39,485 nucleotides of DNA, from contig JAJYDT010000017.1 of the NCBI GenBank assembly GCA_021777335.1, positions 1-39,485 on the forward strand. Reading direction: 5' to 3'. Positions 10,862 to 19,356 of the stretch are shown in pieces; within the stretch, counting starts at the first letter, position 1, and every line of letters starts with the position of its first letter. Below the pieces are notes generated by a model. The model was not told the DNA's origin and did no database searches. It worked only from the letters and a program-made list of their open reading frames with translations. The stretch is from Pseudomonadota bacterium (lineage in GTDB: Bacteria > Pseudomonadota > Gammaproteobacteria > Acidiferrobacterales > Acidiferrobacteraceae). The translations under genes were made by a program, and so were the position numbers.

Positions 10862-11962
10862 CTATTGCAGCTTTTGCTGCAACGCGTCGCGCAACGCAAC
10901 CGCGCCCCTCCCGGCCGCGCCAGAGACATTTGCTACCGTGACAGTCACGCCCTGGTTCCCGACCCCAGCCACTACAGTCACTTCGTAACGCCGCGCCGTT
11001 TTAAGACGTTTGGCCTCCAGAGCCTGGACCCCGTACGACCTGATGGCGCTATGCGGGGCAAAGCGCACAAGATATCGGTCCTTCTTCCGATCTGCTTCAA
11101 GCACGACCGCGCCCGCCTGTCCGAGGGCGACACCGACACGGGACCATATGTGCCGCGTCCGGGTCAGTCTCAACATCGGGCGCCCCGAAGAGTCCTGCCC
11201 AGGCGACACTGTGTTTGCGGCTGGCATGCTTGCCAACGCCCGTCCATGCGCTCCCAGATAGACGGCAAGACGGCTCAGCATCGCGGCATCCTGTGCAGGT
11301 TCCGGGGGCTCCAATTCCCAATAGCGACCAGCATTCTGGGTCTTCCTGCTCGACCCACAGACTACCTCGCGCACTGCCTCAGACTGCAGGTAGACCTCGG
11401 TCGTATCCGTGCGCCCGCGCTCAAGGCGAACCCGGTAGCGCTGCTGATAGCCGACGGCGTACCGGTGGGACAATACCTGGTCGAGGCCATTTTTCGCGTG
11501 ACTTTCCTGCTCTTGTGCCAGACCCGGCCGCCAGTTCGTTTCAAACATGCCGGCCATGGGCTGTGGCTTCTTGATCGTGAATCCTTGTGTGACGAAAAAT
11601 GCTTGTACCGCCTTCCAGACGGCACTGGGGGCTGCCGACACCCGCAACCACCGCTGGCCACCCGCGCGCACGAGCGAGACATCCGGAAACCGGGTAAGCA
11701 CGGCGGCAGACGACATCAGGGTAACCGGCAGGTGCGGCGCTTGTGCCACAGCAGCGGACCGTGACATCGCTGGTGTCCTTCCGGGTCCAGGCGGCACTGG
11801 CAGGTTTTCAAGATTTGGCGGCGCCGTCAGATCCGGGGGTATCTCCAAGGGTGGACGGCTGACCGCGGAGAGATACCGTGGCGAGTGGTGCCCAAAATAG
11901 GCACAGCCCGGCAGGACCAGGATGCCTGTGAGCAGAACAAGAACTACCGAGCGTCTGATCAT
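10862..11962 (-). CDS. bamC: Outer-membrane assembly lipoprotein BamC
   Basis: A 366-residue lipoprotein of the BAM beta-barrel insertion complex, also called NlpB or DapX. A signal peptide ends in LPGC (lipobox Cys about residue 20), followed by the family hallmark PRYLSAVSRPPLEIPPDLTAPP. Two helix-grip domains follow. The second carries ALEAKRLKTARRYEVTV near the C-terminus. The start ATG overlaps the dapA stop as TGATG (1 nt), the classic gammaproteobacterial dapA-bamC arrangement. A TTG one codon earlier is open but unlikely. The Gln/Ala-rich end is normal for the family. Confidence 0.9.
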   Translation of the reverse strand: MIRRSVVLVLLTGILVLPGCAYFGHHSPRYLSAVSRPPLEIPPDLTAPPNLENLPVPPGPGRTPAMSRSAAVAQAPHLPVTLMSSAAVLTRFPDVSLVRAGGQRWLRVSAAPSAVWKAVQAFFVTQGFTIKKPQPMAGMFETNWRPGLAQEQESHAKNGLDQVLSHRYAVGYQQRYRVRLERGRTDTTEVYLQSEAVREVVCGSSRKTQNAGRYWELEPPEPAQDAAMLSRLAVYLGAHGRALASMPAANTVSPGQDSSGRPMLRLTRTRHIWSRVGVALGQAGAVVLEADRKKDRYLVRFAPHSAIRSYGVQALEAKRLKTARRYEVTVVAGVGNQGVTVTVANVSGAAGRGAVALRDALQQKLQ

Positions 11963-12840
11963 CAAAGGAGCACCCCGGCGGACCTGAGCGCCTGCCGCAC
12001 CGGCTCATGGCAGTGTGCAGACAGCGGCGTCAGTGGCAAGCGGATTCCCGTCCCGATCAGCCGCATCTCCTGAAGCGCCCATTTGACTGGAATCGGGTTC
12101 GATTCAATGAACAGATCCTTATGGAGCGGCCGCAGGCGGTCATTTACCGCGCGCGCCTCAGAGGTGCGGCGGGTCAAAGCGAGGTTGCACATGTTCTGCA
12201 TTTCTGCAGGCACTACGTTGGCTGTCACCGAGATCACACCCCGCCCTCCTGCCAATATGAGATCCAATGCAATCGCATCGTCGCCTGAGTATACCTCGAA
12301 CGTGTCACGACACAGGCGCATGATCTCGCGTGCACGCTCGACCGATCCGGTGGCTTCCTTGATTCCAACGATATTGGGCAGGGACGACAACCGCTCAACC
12401 GTCTGTGGCAGGAGATCGCATCCGGTGCGCCCAGGTACGTTGTACAGGATCTGCGGGAGGTCCACCGCCTCTGCGATTGCGCGGAAGTGACGGTAGAGCC
12501 CTTCCTGCGTCGGTTTGTTGTAGTACGGGGTAACCAGCAGACAGGCATCGGCACCCACCGCGCGCGCCTCTTTTGTAAGATCGATCGCTTCGGCAGTGGA
12601 ATTCGACCCGCTGCCCGCGATTACCGGTATGCGGTGGGCAGCCCATTGCACAATGCGCCGCACAACCTCGCGGTGTTCATCCATGCTAAGCGTCGAGGCC
12701 TCTCCGGTCGTGCCAGCAGCAATGATCGCCCGCGTGCCATTTTCCACATGGAAATCAACAAGCTTATGGAGCGCGACCCAGTCGAGCGAACCATCCTCAT
12801 GCATAGGCGTGACGATTGCAACCAAACTGCCGTCAAACAT
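11962..12840 (-). CDS. dapA: 4-hydroxy-tetrahydrodipicolinate synthase
   Basis: The first committed enzyme of lysine/diaminopimelate synthesis condenses pyruvate and aspartate semialdehyde. The 292-residue TIM barrel starts MFDGSLVAIVTPM and shows AAGTTGEAS (residues 41-50), YNVPGRTG with catalytic Tyr133, and VGIKEATGS with Schiff-base Lys161. These numbers coincide with the E. coli enzyme. The open frame extends 27 codons upstream, but the ATG at 12840 has a GGAGG 10 nt upstream and gives the normal length. It is the first gene of the operon. The upstream 230 bp contain no gene. Confidence 0.95.
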   Translation of the reverse strand: MFDGSLVAIVTPMHEDGSLDWVALHKLVDFHVENGTRAIIAAGTTGEASTLSMDEHREVVRRIVQWAAHRIPVIAGSGSNSTAEAIDLTKEARAVGADACLLVTPYYNKPTQEGLYRHFRAIAEAVDLPQILYNVPGRTGCDLLPQTVERLSSLPNIVGIKEATGSVERAREIMRLCRDTFEVYSGDDAIALDLILAGGRGVISVTANVVPAEMQNMCNLALTRRTSEARAVNDRLRPLHKDLFIESNPIPVKWALQEMRLIGTGIRLPLTPLSAHCHEPVRQALRSAGVLL

Positions 12841-13071
12841 GGGCACCGGGCCTCCACCGAAGCGCGATAGTACTTTCCAGACACGCTCCTGACAAGTTGA
12901 CTGAGTGGGACCCCCCTCCATGGGAATGCCTGACGGAAGGGAGAAATCACGGGCCCCCGAAGACCCTCCCGAGGCCTGTTGCCACCATCAGACATCGGCC
13001 GCTCTCACTTCACAAAGACTGCCAGCATCGGTGTCCACTACCGGAATGATGGGCATGAGACACGCAAAGAA

Positions 13072-15458
13072 TTACCCGGTTTTGGTCCTCACCACACCGG
13101 AGCAGACCGGTCGCGGCGCAGAGAGCCGCTTTATCGCCCGCGCAATCACCTGTCGCAGCTCATCGTTCTTGTACGGTTTTGCCACAGCATCGCAAAAACC
13201 GTACTGGTGGAAGTGCGCCATGACCGGATCGTTCGAATAGCCGCTTGACACCACGACCTTCGCCTCGGGGTTGAGTTCAAGCAAACGTTTGACTGCTTCC
13301 TGTCCACCCATGCCTCCAGGCACAACCAGGTCCATGATGACGAGATCGAATGGCCGTCCGTATTCCTTCGCTGCCCTATAAAGCTCGATCGCCTCGCGCC
13401 CATCCTGTGCAAATTCGCCTTCATAGCCGAAATACGTCAGCAGCCGTTCAGCAGGTCGCGGATAAATACCTCATCGTCCATGACAAGAATGCGACCCATC
13501 CCGCCACGCTCCACCTCCTCGACAACCGGCTCGGGCGTCACGATCTCCTTCGATGTGGGAAGGAGCACAGAAAAGCAGGCCCCCTGACCAAGGGTGGAGT
13601 CGACCCGGATGAAACCGTCGTGGCGCTTAACAATCGAGTAGCTGGTAGCCAGACCGAGACCGGTGCCCTTTGGCTTAGCTGTAAAATATGGATCAAATAT
13701 CTTCGAAAGGTTTTCTGGCTATCTTCGAAAGGTTTTCTGGCGCGATACCGGTACCGCAATCACGGCAGCTGATCTCGATATAGGATCCCGCGGGGAGCAG
13801 CAACTCGCGGCGCTTGATATGCACCTTCCGGACCGTGACCCGGATCGGTTCCCCGTTGGTTGTCGCTTGCTGCGCGTTCAGCACGAGATTGTGTATGACT
13901 TGGCGTATCTGGCTTTCATCAACATTCGCCGACCCAGGCTCCATCACCCCGAACGCACAATGCGCTGACGAGCCACGGCACGCGAACTCCGCCGCGCTGC
14001 GCACGACCGAGGCGACCTCGATCGTCTTTCGTATCGGCGAACCGCCCTTGCCAAATGTGAGCAACTGCTGGGTCAGATCGCGCGCCCAAGCGAAATATTG
14101 CCCATAATCGCTGTAAGGATATTATTAAAGTCATGGGCAATGGATCTGGCGAGCATACCAATGGACTCGATCTGGCTGGCCTTTTGCTGCTCTTCGACAA
14201 CGCGCTGCTTCTCGGTCACATCTTGGAAAACAACCACCGCCCCCTTCGGCTTTTTGTCCAGCCCAAAGACCGGGGCAATTTTGTTCGACACGAGACGAGT
14301 GCCGCCGTCGCGCTGGCTCAGACAGAAATAGTCATCTCCTTCCGGTACGCCCGGGCCTCGCTCCCGCAGCACCGTTCCGACGAGGTCCACGATCGGTGCT
14401 TTCGTGACCTGATGCTCGATCCGGAATACCTCATCGAGCGGGTATCCGGCAGCATCAGCCTGCACCCATCCTGTCAGCTGTTCCGCGGCCTTGTTCATCA
14501 GCAGCACATGACCTGTCGTATCCATGATGATCACCCCGTCACCGATGCAGCGCAAGGTGATGGCTAGCTGCTCCTTGCTCTCCGCGAGCTGCTGTTCTAC
14601 CTGCTTTCTCTTGTGCATATCGGTCGCGGTACCGAGCCAGCCCACGATCGCGGCTGAAGCGTTCCTCTCCGGAAGCAGTTGCACGAGGTGCCAGTAGTAC
14701 TTGTGATCCTCTCCTTTTTTCAGTCGCGCCTCGATGACCACACCTTCGCGGGTTCCTGTCGTCCCGTGTACCTGTCGCTGCAGCACCGAGAGATCTTCAG
14801 GATGCATGATATTGGCCAGAACATCTCCCTTGAACAATTCTGGGCTGGTCCCGATATATTCAGACCACCGGCGGTTGCAATAGGTGATAGCCCCGCATAT
14901 GTCCGTCATCCAGACGATCTGCGGTATTGCGTCTACAAGATTGCGGAACCACTGCCCGCTCAGTTCGTGGGACCCTGGCAACGGGCGTTCCTGCTCGCGT
15001 TGCTCGCTACGGCGGATCTGGTCGGCCTGGTGCTGACTCTGGCGGTTCCTGCGATAAAGTTCAGCGAACGCCGCAACCTTCGCGCGCAGGGCGTCGGGAT
15101 TGAGCGGCTTTAGGATGTAATCAACCATGCCCCGCACATCTCCCCGGACGATGCCGCTGTCTACCTTGCCGGTTGTCGTGATGAAGATAATCGGTACATG
15201 GCGCGATCCCTGCTTGCAATGAATGAGTGCTGCCATCTCAAGTCCGTCCAGATCCGACATCTGGAGATCAAGAAGGACAGCGGCGAAATCCTTTTTGAGT
15301 ACCCACTTCAGCGCCTCAGCAACAGATGACGCCGTAACACAATGGTAGTCCGGACGGCTTAGAATCGCTGCGAGCGCCACCAGATTGTCCAGATGGTCGT
15401 CAACCAGAAGCAGGCTGATCTTGTCGTCGGTGCCGCTCACTGGGGCGTCCTCGACCAT
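13072..15458 (-). pseudogene. Broken receiver-PAS-PAS-histidine kinase-receiver gene
   Basis: Reading 15458 to 13072, the first 461 codons are intact. They encode an N-terminal receiver (LLLVDDHLDN, LLDLQMSD), two PAS/PAC domains (about residues 165-290 and 295-425) and the H-box SIAHDFNNILTAIMGNIS. Three lesions follow. (1) Near 14078-14090 the segment that normally links the two dimerization helices (about 25-30 residues) is missing and the frame stops; the kinase resumes at ARDLTQQLLTFGKGG. (2) An exact 22-bp tandem duplication (13698-13741) splits the ATP-binding domain; removing one copy restores GIAPENLSKIFDPYFTAKPKGTGLG. (3) Near 13435-13445 one base is lost at the start of the C-terminal receiver, which then continues FGYEGEFAQDG...MDLVVPGGMGG to a normal end. 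With three independent lesions it is most likely non-functional, though a truncated receiver-PAS product could still be made. Confidence 0.85.
13698..13741. repeat. Exact 22-bp tandem duplication
   Basis: Two identical adjacent copies of a 22-base unit beginning TATCTTCGAAAGG lie at 13698-13719 and 13720-13741. The length is not a multiple of three, so the duplication shifts the kinase reading frame within the ATPase domain. Deleting one copy restores the expected continuous protein. Confidence 0.95.
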
Positions 15459-15474
15459 TTGATTTCGCGTGACA

Positions 15475-15960
15475 TCATGCGCGCATGTTCCACTGTTCCA
15501 AATACCCGCGGATGATCCGGGTTATGCGTGTGATGTCCGCCAGATTCGTGAGGTACTCTAGGGCGCCCGCCCCGAGACTTTTCTCGCGGTTGTCCTTTAT
15601 CACCTTCTCCCTAACGGCCACTACTGGAACATCCGCATATTTGAAATGCCGCCTGACGGCCCGCGTAGCTTCGTAGCGACCCATCTCCGGTATTATCAGG
15701 TCCATGATCACAAGACTGACCGTCACCCTCGTTGCACATCACGACGGCATTGCGGTCGTTCTCGGCACACAGCACCCTCAGCTTCTTATTCTCGAGGACG
15801 CTCGTGACAGAGAAGACAGTCGTCCGGACCATGTCACCGATGAGCCCACCGTAGTCCTTAGTATCCGACCCTTGACCTCGCCCGATACCGCCCGCATTTT
15901 ACCTGCCACAGTCCCCGACCGACGCGTTGCGCCGACGGTTATCCGTCGCATCCCGACCAG
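15475..15960 (-). pseudogene. Receiver-domain remnant of a hybrid histidine kinase
   Basis: The minus strand encodes pieces of one receiver domain in different frames. A piece at about 15832-15730 reads VRTTVFSVTSVLENKKLRVLCAEND, resembling the 'VRNIFALTSVLE..MQVLYAENG' of C-terminal hybrid-kinase receivers. A second frame (15726-15475) continues SLVIMDLIIPEM..YEATRAVRR to the domain end. The DMMPEMDG loop is altered and the conserved Lys of the 'LAKP' motif is replaced (YLTNLAD), so even the repaired domain would be impaired. No kinase core precedes it, which makes this the 3' remnant of a longer gene. It ends 16 nt before the neighbouring broken kinase gene, so both probably belonged to one signalling operon. 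Confidence 0.65.
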
Positions 15961-16398
15961 GGACACTGATATAGACATGTCCGTCTCCTGAATCCTGATA
16001 ATCCGGAGCTTGCATCACCGATGTGATTCCCTAGGCGCACGTTGATCAACCTGTGTTTTGAGCCATACGAAGAATGAAATGGCGTAAGCGCCCATCGCGC
16101 AGCAGACCAGGAGTTTTTTGCACGCAGAATAGGACAACCCGGACAAGACAGGGCCCCCAAGGAGGTGTTGGGGCAACCACACGCGACCTCATTGAGTCAG
16201 ATCCTGACAGTGGCGACGGTCGGACAGGTATTTTTGATAAAGCGGGTTATGATTTCCTGGACCGGGCGCCAACTCCACCCCGCGGACAGTGTACTTCAAC
16301 ATTTTTATGAAAGCAAAACGGGTCTGGTCAGCCGGGACCCGGCTGTTACAATGATGTGGTTACGGGGCCAAGACTATACTCTTCATACAGGGGCACGC
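15961..16398. other. Intergenic region before bcp
   Basis: About 440 bp with no confident gene. A minus-strand 40-codon frame (16137-16015, TTG start) would encode a small peptide with one hydrophobic segment (LLVCCAMGAYAISFFVWL), but its start is poor and I do not call it. The bcp reading frame is open upstream to 16165, yet the added 78 codons lack family similarity. The bcp promoter should lie near the right end. Confidence 0.45.
16375..16380 (+). promoter_or_regulatory. Candidate -10 element of bcp
   Basis: TATACT (5 of 6 consensus bases) lies 18 nt before the bcp start codon. No good -35 is found at the normal distance (the hexamer there is TGATGT), so the assignment is tentative. Confidence 0.3.
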
Positions 16399-16869
16399 AT
16401 GAATAAGACACAGATCGGAAAGGAGGTTCCGGACCTTGAATTGCGGGCGACGGATGATCAGGTGTTCCGGCTCTCAGACCTGCGTGGCAAAAACATCGTT
16501 CTCTATTTCTATCCCAAGGACAATACGCCCGGATGTACCACAGAGGGGCAGGATTTCCGGGATAATTATGAAGAATTCGAGGCGCTGAACACGATCGTGC
16601 TTGGGGTCTCCCGGGATAGCCTCAAGTCTCACGAAAGCTTCAAGAGCAAGCAGTGCTTTCCATTCGATCTTGTATCGGATACCGATGGGCAGTTGTGTGA
16701 CGCATTCGGGGTTATTAAGGAAAAACACCTCTACGGAAAGAAGATTATGGGTATAGAGCGCAGCACATTCATTATCGATCGCAAGGGCGTGCTGCGCTCA
16801 GAGTTCCGGAAGATCAAGGTGCCCGGGCACGTACTCAGCGTGCTGGACGAACTGAAGAATATGCGCTGA
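16399..16869 (+). CDS. bcp: Thioredoxin-dependent peroxiredoxin, Bcp/PrxQ type
   Basis: A 156-residue cytoplasmic thiol peroxidase that reduces H2O2 and organic peroxides. The active-site stretch YPKDNTPGCTTEG holds the peroxidatic Cys46, with the conserved Arg in GVSRDS further on. The E. coli enzyme has a resolving Cys five residues after the peroxidatic one. Here that position is Gln, so resolution must use another Cys (candidates are in KSKQCFPF and GQLCDAFG) or a partner thiol. The start ATG has AGGGG 6-7 nt upstream, and the longer open frame before it is rejected. It is followed 13 nt later by phoH on the same strand, probably in one transcript. Confidence 0.92.
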   Translation: MNKTQIGKEVPDLELRATDDQVFRLSDLRGKNIVLYFYPKDNTPGCTTEGQDFRDNYEEFEALNTIVLGVSRDSLKSHESFKSKQCFPFDLVSDTDGQLCDAFGVIKEKHLYGKKIMGIERSTFIIDRKGVLRSEFRKIKVPGHVLSVLDELKNMR

Positions 16870-16882
16870 CGGGCACCGGTCC

Positions 16883-18265
16883 GTGAAGAAAATTTTCGTT
16901 CTGGACACCAATGTGCTGATGCACGATCCTTCCGCACTCTATCGCTTTCAGGAACATGACATCTACCTTTCGATTGTCGTTCTTGAAGAGCTTGACGCCG
17001 CCAAGAAGGGTCTTTCCGACGTCGCGCGTAACGTTCGCCAAGTCAGCCGCTTCCTCAATGATCTGGTAGAAAAATCCACCGGCGATCTCGCGAATGGAGT
17101 CGCACTACCACACCTACAGGGGCGTCCAGGTGGCTTGCTGTTTTTTTATCTCGACCGCGTGCAGAGTTCGCTGCCCGAGTCACTTGACCCTTCAACTCCA
17201 GATAACATCCTGCTTGCCACGACGCATGACCTGATGCTGAAGTATCCCGAACGCCCTGTGGTGCTCGTTACGAAGGATATCAATCTGCGCATCAAGGCGC
17301 GGGCTATCGGCATCGTTGCCGAGGATTATGCCAATGATCAGGTCCTTGACGACGCCAACCTGCTTTACACCGGAACTGACCGTATGGAGGAGGATTTCTG
17401 GGAACAGCACAGCAAACACATGGAATCCTGGAAGGAGGAGGGACGCACGTTCTACCGCCTGACGGGGCCCAAGGTAAGATCTTGGCATCCCAATGAGTTC
17501 TTGTACAAGGAAGGCGACCCTGGTTTCGAAGCGACCGTGCGCCGCTGTGAAGGCGACAGTGCCGTCATTGAGGTCGTCAAAGACTACAGGATGGAGCGTA
17601 ACGCGGTCTGGGGCATAATCGCACGCAACCGCGAACAGAGTTTTGCGCTCAACCTGCTGATGAGTCCGGACATCGATTTCGTGACCCTGCTTGGCCATGC
17701 CGGCACCGGAAAAACACTGCTTACCCTCGCCGCTGCACTGGCCCAGACGCTTGAGCTGCGACTGTACACCGAAATCATCATGACCCGGATCACCGTACCT
17801 GTTGGAGATGACATCGGATTCCTCCCGGGGACGGAAGAGGAGAAAATGGAACCGTGGATGGGCGCGCTCGAAGATAATCTGGACGTACTGAATAATACCG
17901 AATCCGGAGGACGTAGCAGCTCATGGACTCGGGCCACCACCCACGATCTTGTACGCTCCCGCATCCGCATCAAGTCCCTGAATTTCATGCGCGGACGCAC
18001 GTTCCAGAAAAAATTCATCATTATTGACGAAGCCCAGAACCTGAGCGCACACCAGATGAAGACGCTGGTGACACGGGCTGGACCGGGCAGCAAAATCATA
18101 TGTCTCGGAAACATCGCCCAGATAGATACACCGTACCTTACGGAGACTACGTCGGGACTGACCTATGTGGTCGACCGCTTCAAAGAATGGGACCACAGTG
18201 GCCATGTGACGCTGCAGCGCGGCGAACGTTCGCGCCTCGCGGACTACGCGACTGAAATCCTCTAG
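16883..18265 (+). CDS. PIN-PhoH ATPase (PhoH2/YlaK type)
   Basis: A 460-residue two-domain protein. The N-terminal PIN ribonuclease domain starts KKIFVLDTNVLMHDP (metal-ligand Asp8) and continues IVVLEELDAAKKG. The C-terminal PhoH domain has Walker A GHAGTGKT (271-278) and Walker B IIIDEAQN (Asp about 382). This fusion is the PhoH2 class, for which RNA unwinding and cleavage have been reported. The start is GTG, 13 nt after bcp, with only a weak Shine-Dalgarno. Its TAG stop overlaps the stop of the opposing small gene inside a CTAG. No antitoxin gene precedes it, unlike some actinobacterial phoAT-phoH2 loci. Confidence 0.9.
   Translation: MKKIFVLDTNVLMHDPSALYRFQEHDIYLSIVVLEELDAAKKGLSDVARNVRQVSRFLNDLVEKSTGDLANGVALPHLQGRPGGLLFFYLDRVQSSLPESLDPSTPDNILLATTHDLMLKYPERPVVLVTKDINLRIKARAIGIVAEDYANDQVLDDANLLYTGTDRMEEDFWEQHSKHMESWKEEGRTFYRLTGPKVRSWHPNEFLYKEGDPGFEATVRRCEGDSAVIEVVKDYRMERNAVWGIIARNREQSFALNLLMSPDIDFVTLLGHAGTGKTLLTLAAALAQTLELRLYTEIIMTRITVPVGDDIGFLPGTEEEKMEPWMGALEDNLDVLNNTESGGRSSSWTRATTHDLVRSRIRIKSLNFMRGRTFQKKFIIIDEAQNLSAHQMKTLVTRAGPGSKIICLGNIAQIDTPYLTETTSGLTYVVDRFKEWDHSGHVTLQRGERSRLADYATEIL
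18262..18265. other. Shared CTAG: second overlapping convergent stop
   Basis: phoH ends TAG at 18263-18265, and the opposing small gene ends TAG reading 18264-18262. As at 5388-5391, two convergent genes terminate within the same palindromic CTAG, leaving no space for a terminator. Confidence 0.9.
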
Positions 18266-18612
18266 CCGCGATTCTCCTGCACGAAATCATCATACAGCCG
18301 CCGAAAGAGCGCCTCGAGTTCCGCGATCACCTCCACCGCTGGACGACCCTGGGCGACGTGCTGCATCATGAGCGATGACGTATCGTTGAACACCAGCGAG
18401 CGGTCGAGCATCGGATACGTAGCGGATAACCGCTTGATCGCCTTGACCACAGTCTCGTTCTCCGGTGCCGGGATAAGCACTGGCTCTGAGGAGACTGGCC
18501 TCTCTACTCGGGAACGCGTCTGCAGAAACTCCGCAAACGCGAGGAGAAAGGATTGCTGCTCATCCGGGATCTCACGAAAAATCGACAAGAGCCGGCGCTC
18601 GTTGCGGTTCAC
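18262..18612 (-). CDS. Small conserved-looking orphan, mostly helical
   Basis: A 116-residue soluble acidic protein I do not recognize. The first 35 residues (ERRLLSIFREIPDEQQSFLLAFAEFLQ) and the last 40 look strongly helical, joined by a Pro/Glu-rich linker. It contains no Cys. The GTG start has GGAG 6 nt upstream and lies 3 nt after the stop of the amidotransferase-like gene, so the two are almost certainly co-expressed. The stop is shared with phoH inside a CTAG (18262-18265). No function can be given. Confidence 0.7.
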   Translation of the reverse strand: MNRNERRLLSIFREIPDEQQSFLLAFAEFLQTRSRVERPVSSEPVLIPAPENETVVKAIKRLSATYPMLDRSLVFNDTSSLMMQHVAQGRPAVEVIAELEALFRRLYDDFVQENRG

Positions 18613-18615
18613 CGG

Positions 18616-19356
18616 CTACTCCGACACATTGATCGAGAACACCGGCATCTTGTGCCGCTCGGTCATCAGATTGAGTTCTCTGACGAGCGCGACGACCACG
18701 CGATCCGTCGTCACCTGCATGTCGGCCCACTGGGTCCGCGCCTCGGACAAAAGCACCCCGATGTTCGGTGGAGCAATGCGCTTGGCTTCCATAACGATGT
18801 CCTCAAGCATTCCCGGCTTGACCTCGGGGCGAAACAGGAGCACGTAGGTGAGCGCATCGAGGCGCGCCGCCAGCCACCGCCCCTCGTCATCCACGAGGAG
18901 GGGCTCCGTACCCGCGGGTAGATCCGCCGATCCGTTGTACAGCACCAGAACGCGGCGACCATCCACCGCCTGCGCCAATGCATCATCCGCTCCCGCCATG
19001 GTGTTGTGGGCGACGGTCCAATAGGCCTGATGAAATGGCTCGGCGTACGCCTTGCCGCCCGCCTGTTCAACCGCGACCAGCGCGCCGAAACCAATCCCGA
19101 CAACTGGCCGCTGAGCCTTCCGAAAGGCCGAGACAAGTGCAATCTCGTCGTCGACCCAAGGCGCCGCGCGGCGATCCGTCGTCGGGGACTTGCCACCCAG
19201 AAGGAACAACGCATCAAATTGGCCCACACTGCCGGGCAATTGCTGGTCGACAAAAGGTCTAAGGTAGTGAAATCCGATATCGCGCTTCTCGAGCTGATTC
19301 TCAATTAACCCAAGAAATTCTGAGTAGGTATGCTGTACCACCGCAAAACGCTTCAC
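18616..19356 (-). CDS. Class-I glutamine-amidotransferase-like protein lacking the catalytic Cys
   Basis: A 246-residue protein with the fold signature of class-I glutaminases: FAVVQHTYSEFLGLIENQLEKR at the start, FDALFLLGGKSPTTD (oxyanion-type glycines), and PVVGIGFGALVAVEQAGG at the nucleophile elbow. In active enzymes that elbow reads GxCxG, but here it is GIGFG, so the nucleophilic Cys is absent and glutaminase activity is unlikely. The GTG start at 19356 has a strong AGGAG 7 nt upstream and overlaps the LysR stop by 4 nt (GTGA). The longer frame upstream lies inside the LysR gene and is rejected. Role unknown; regulatory or binding functions are possible. Confidence 0.75.
   Translation of the reverse strand: MKRFAVVQHTYSEFLGLIENQLEKRDIGFHYLRPFVDQQLPGSVGQFDALFLLGGKSPTTDRRAAPWVDDEIALVSAFRKAQRPVVGIGFGALVAVEQAGGKAYAEPFHQAYWTVAHNTMAGADDALAQAVDGRRVLVLYNGSADLPAGTEPLLVDDEGRWLAARLDALTYVLLFRPEVKPGMLEDIVMEAKRIAPPNIGVLLSEARTQWADMQVTTDRVVVALVRELNLMTERHKMPVFSINVSE

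Noticed and set aside
16015-16137. 40-codon minus-strand frame with one hydrophobic segment
   Set aside because: TTG start without Shine-Dalgarno; hydrophobic stretch could be chance.
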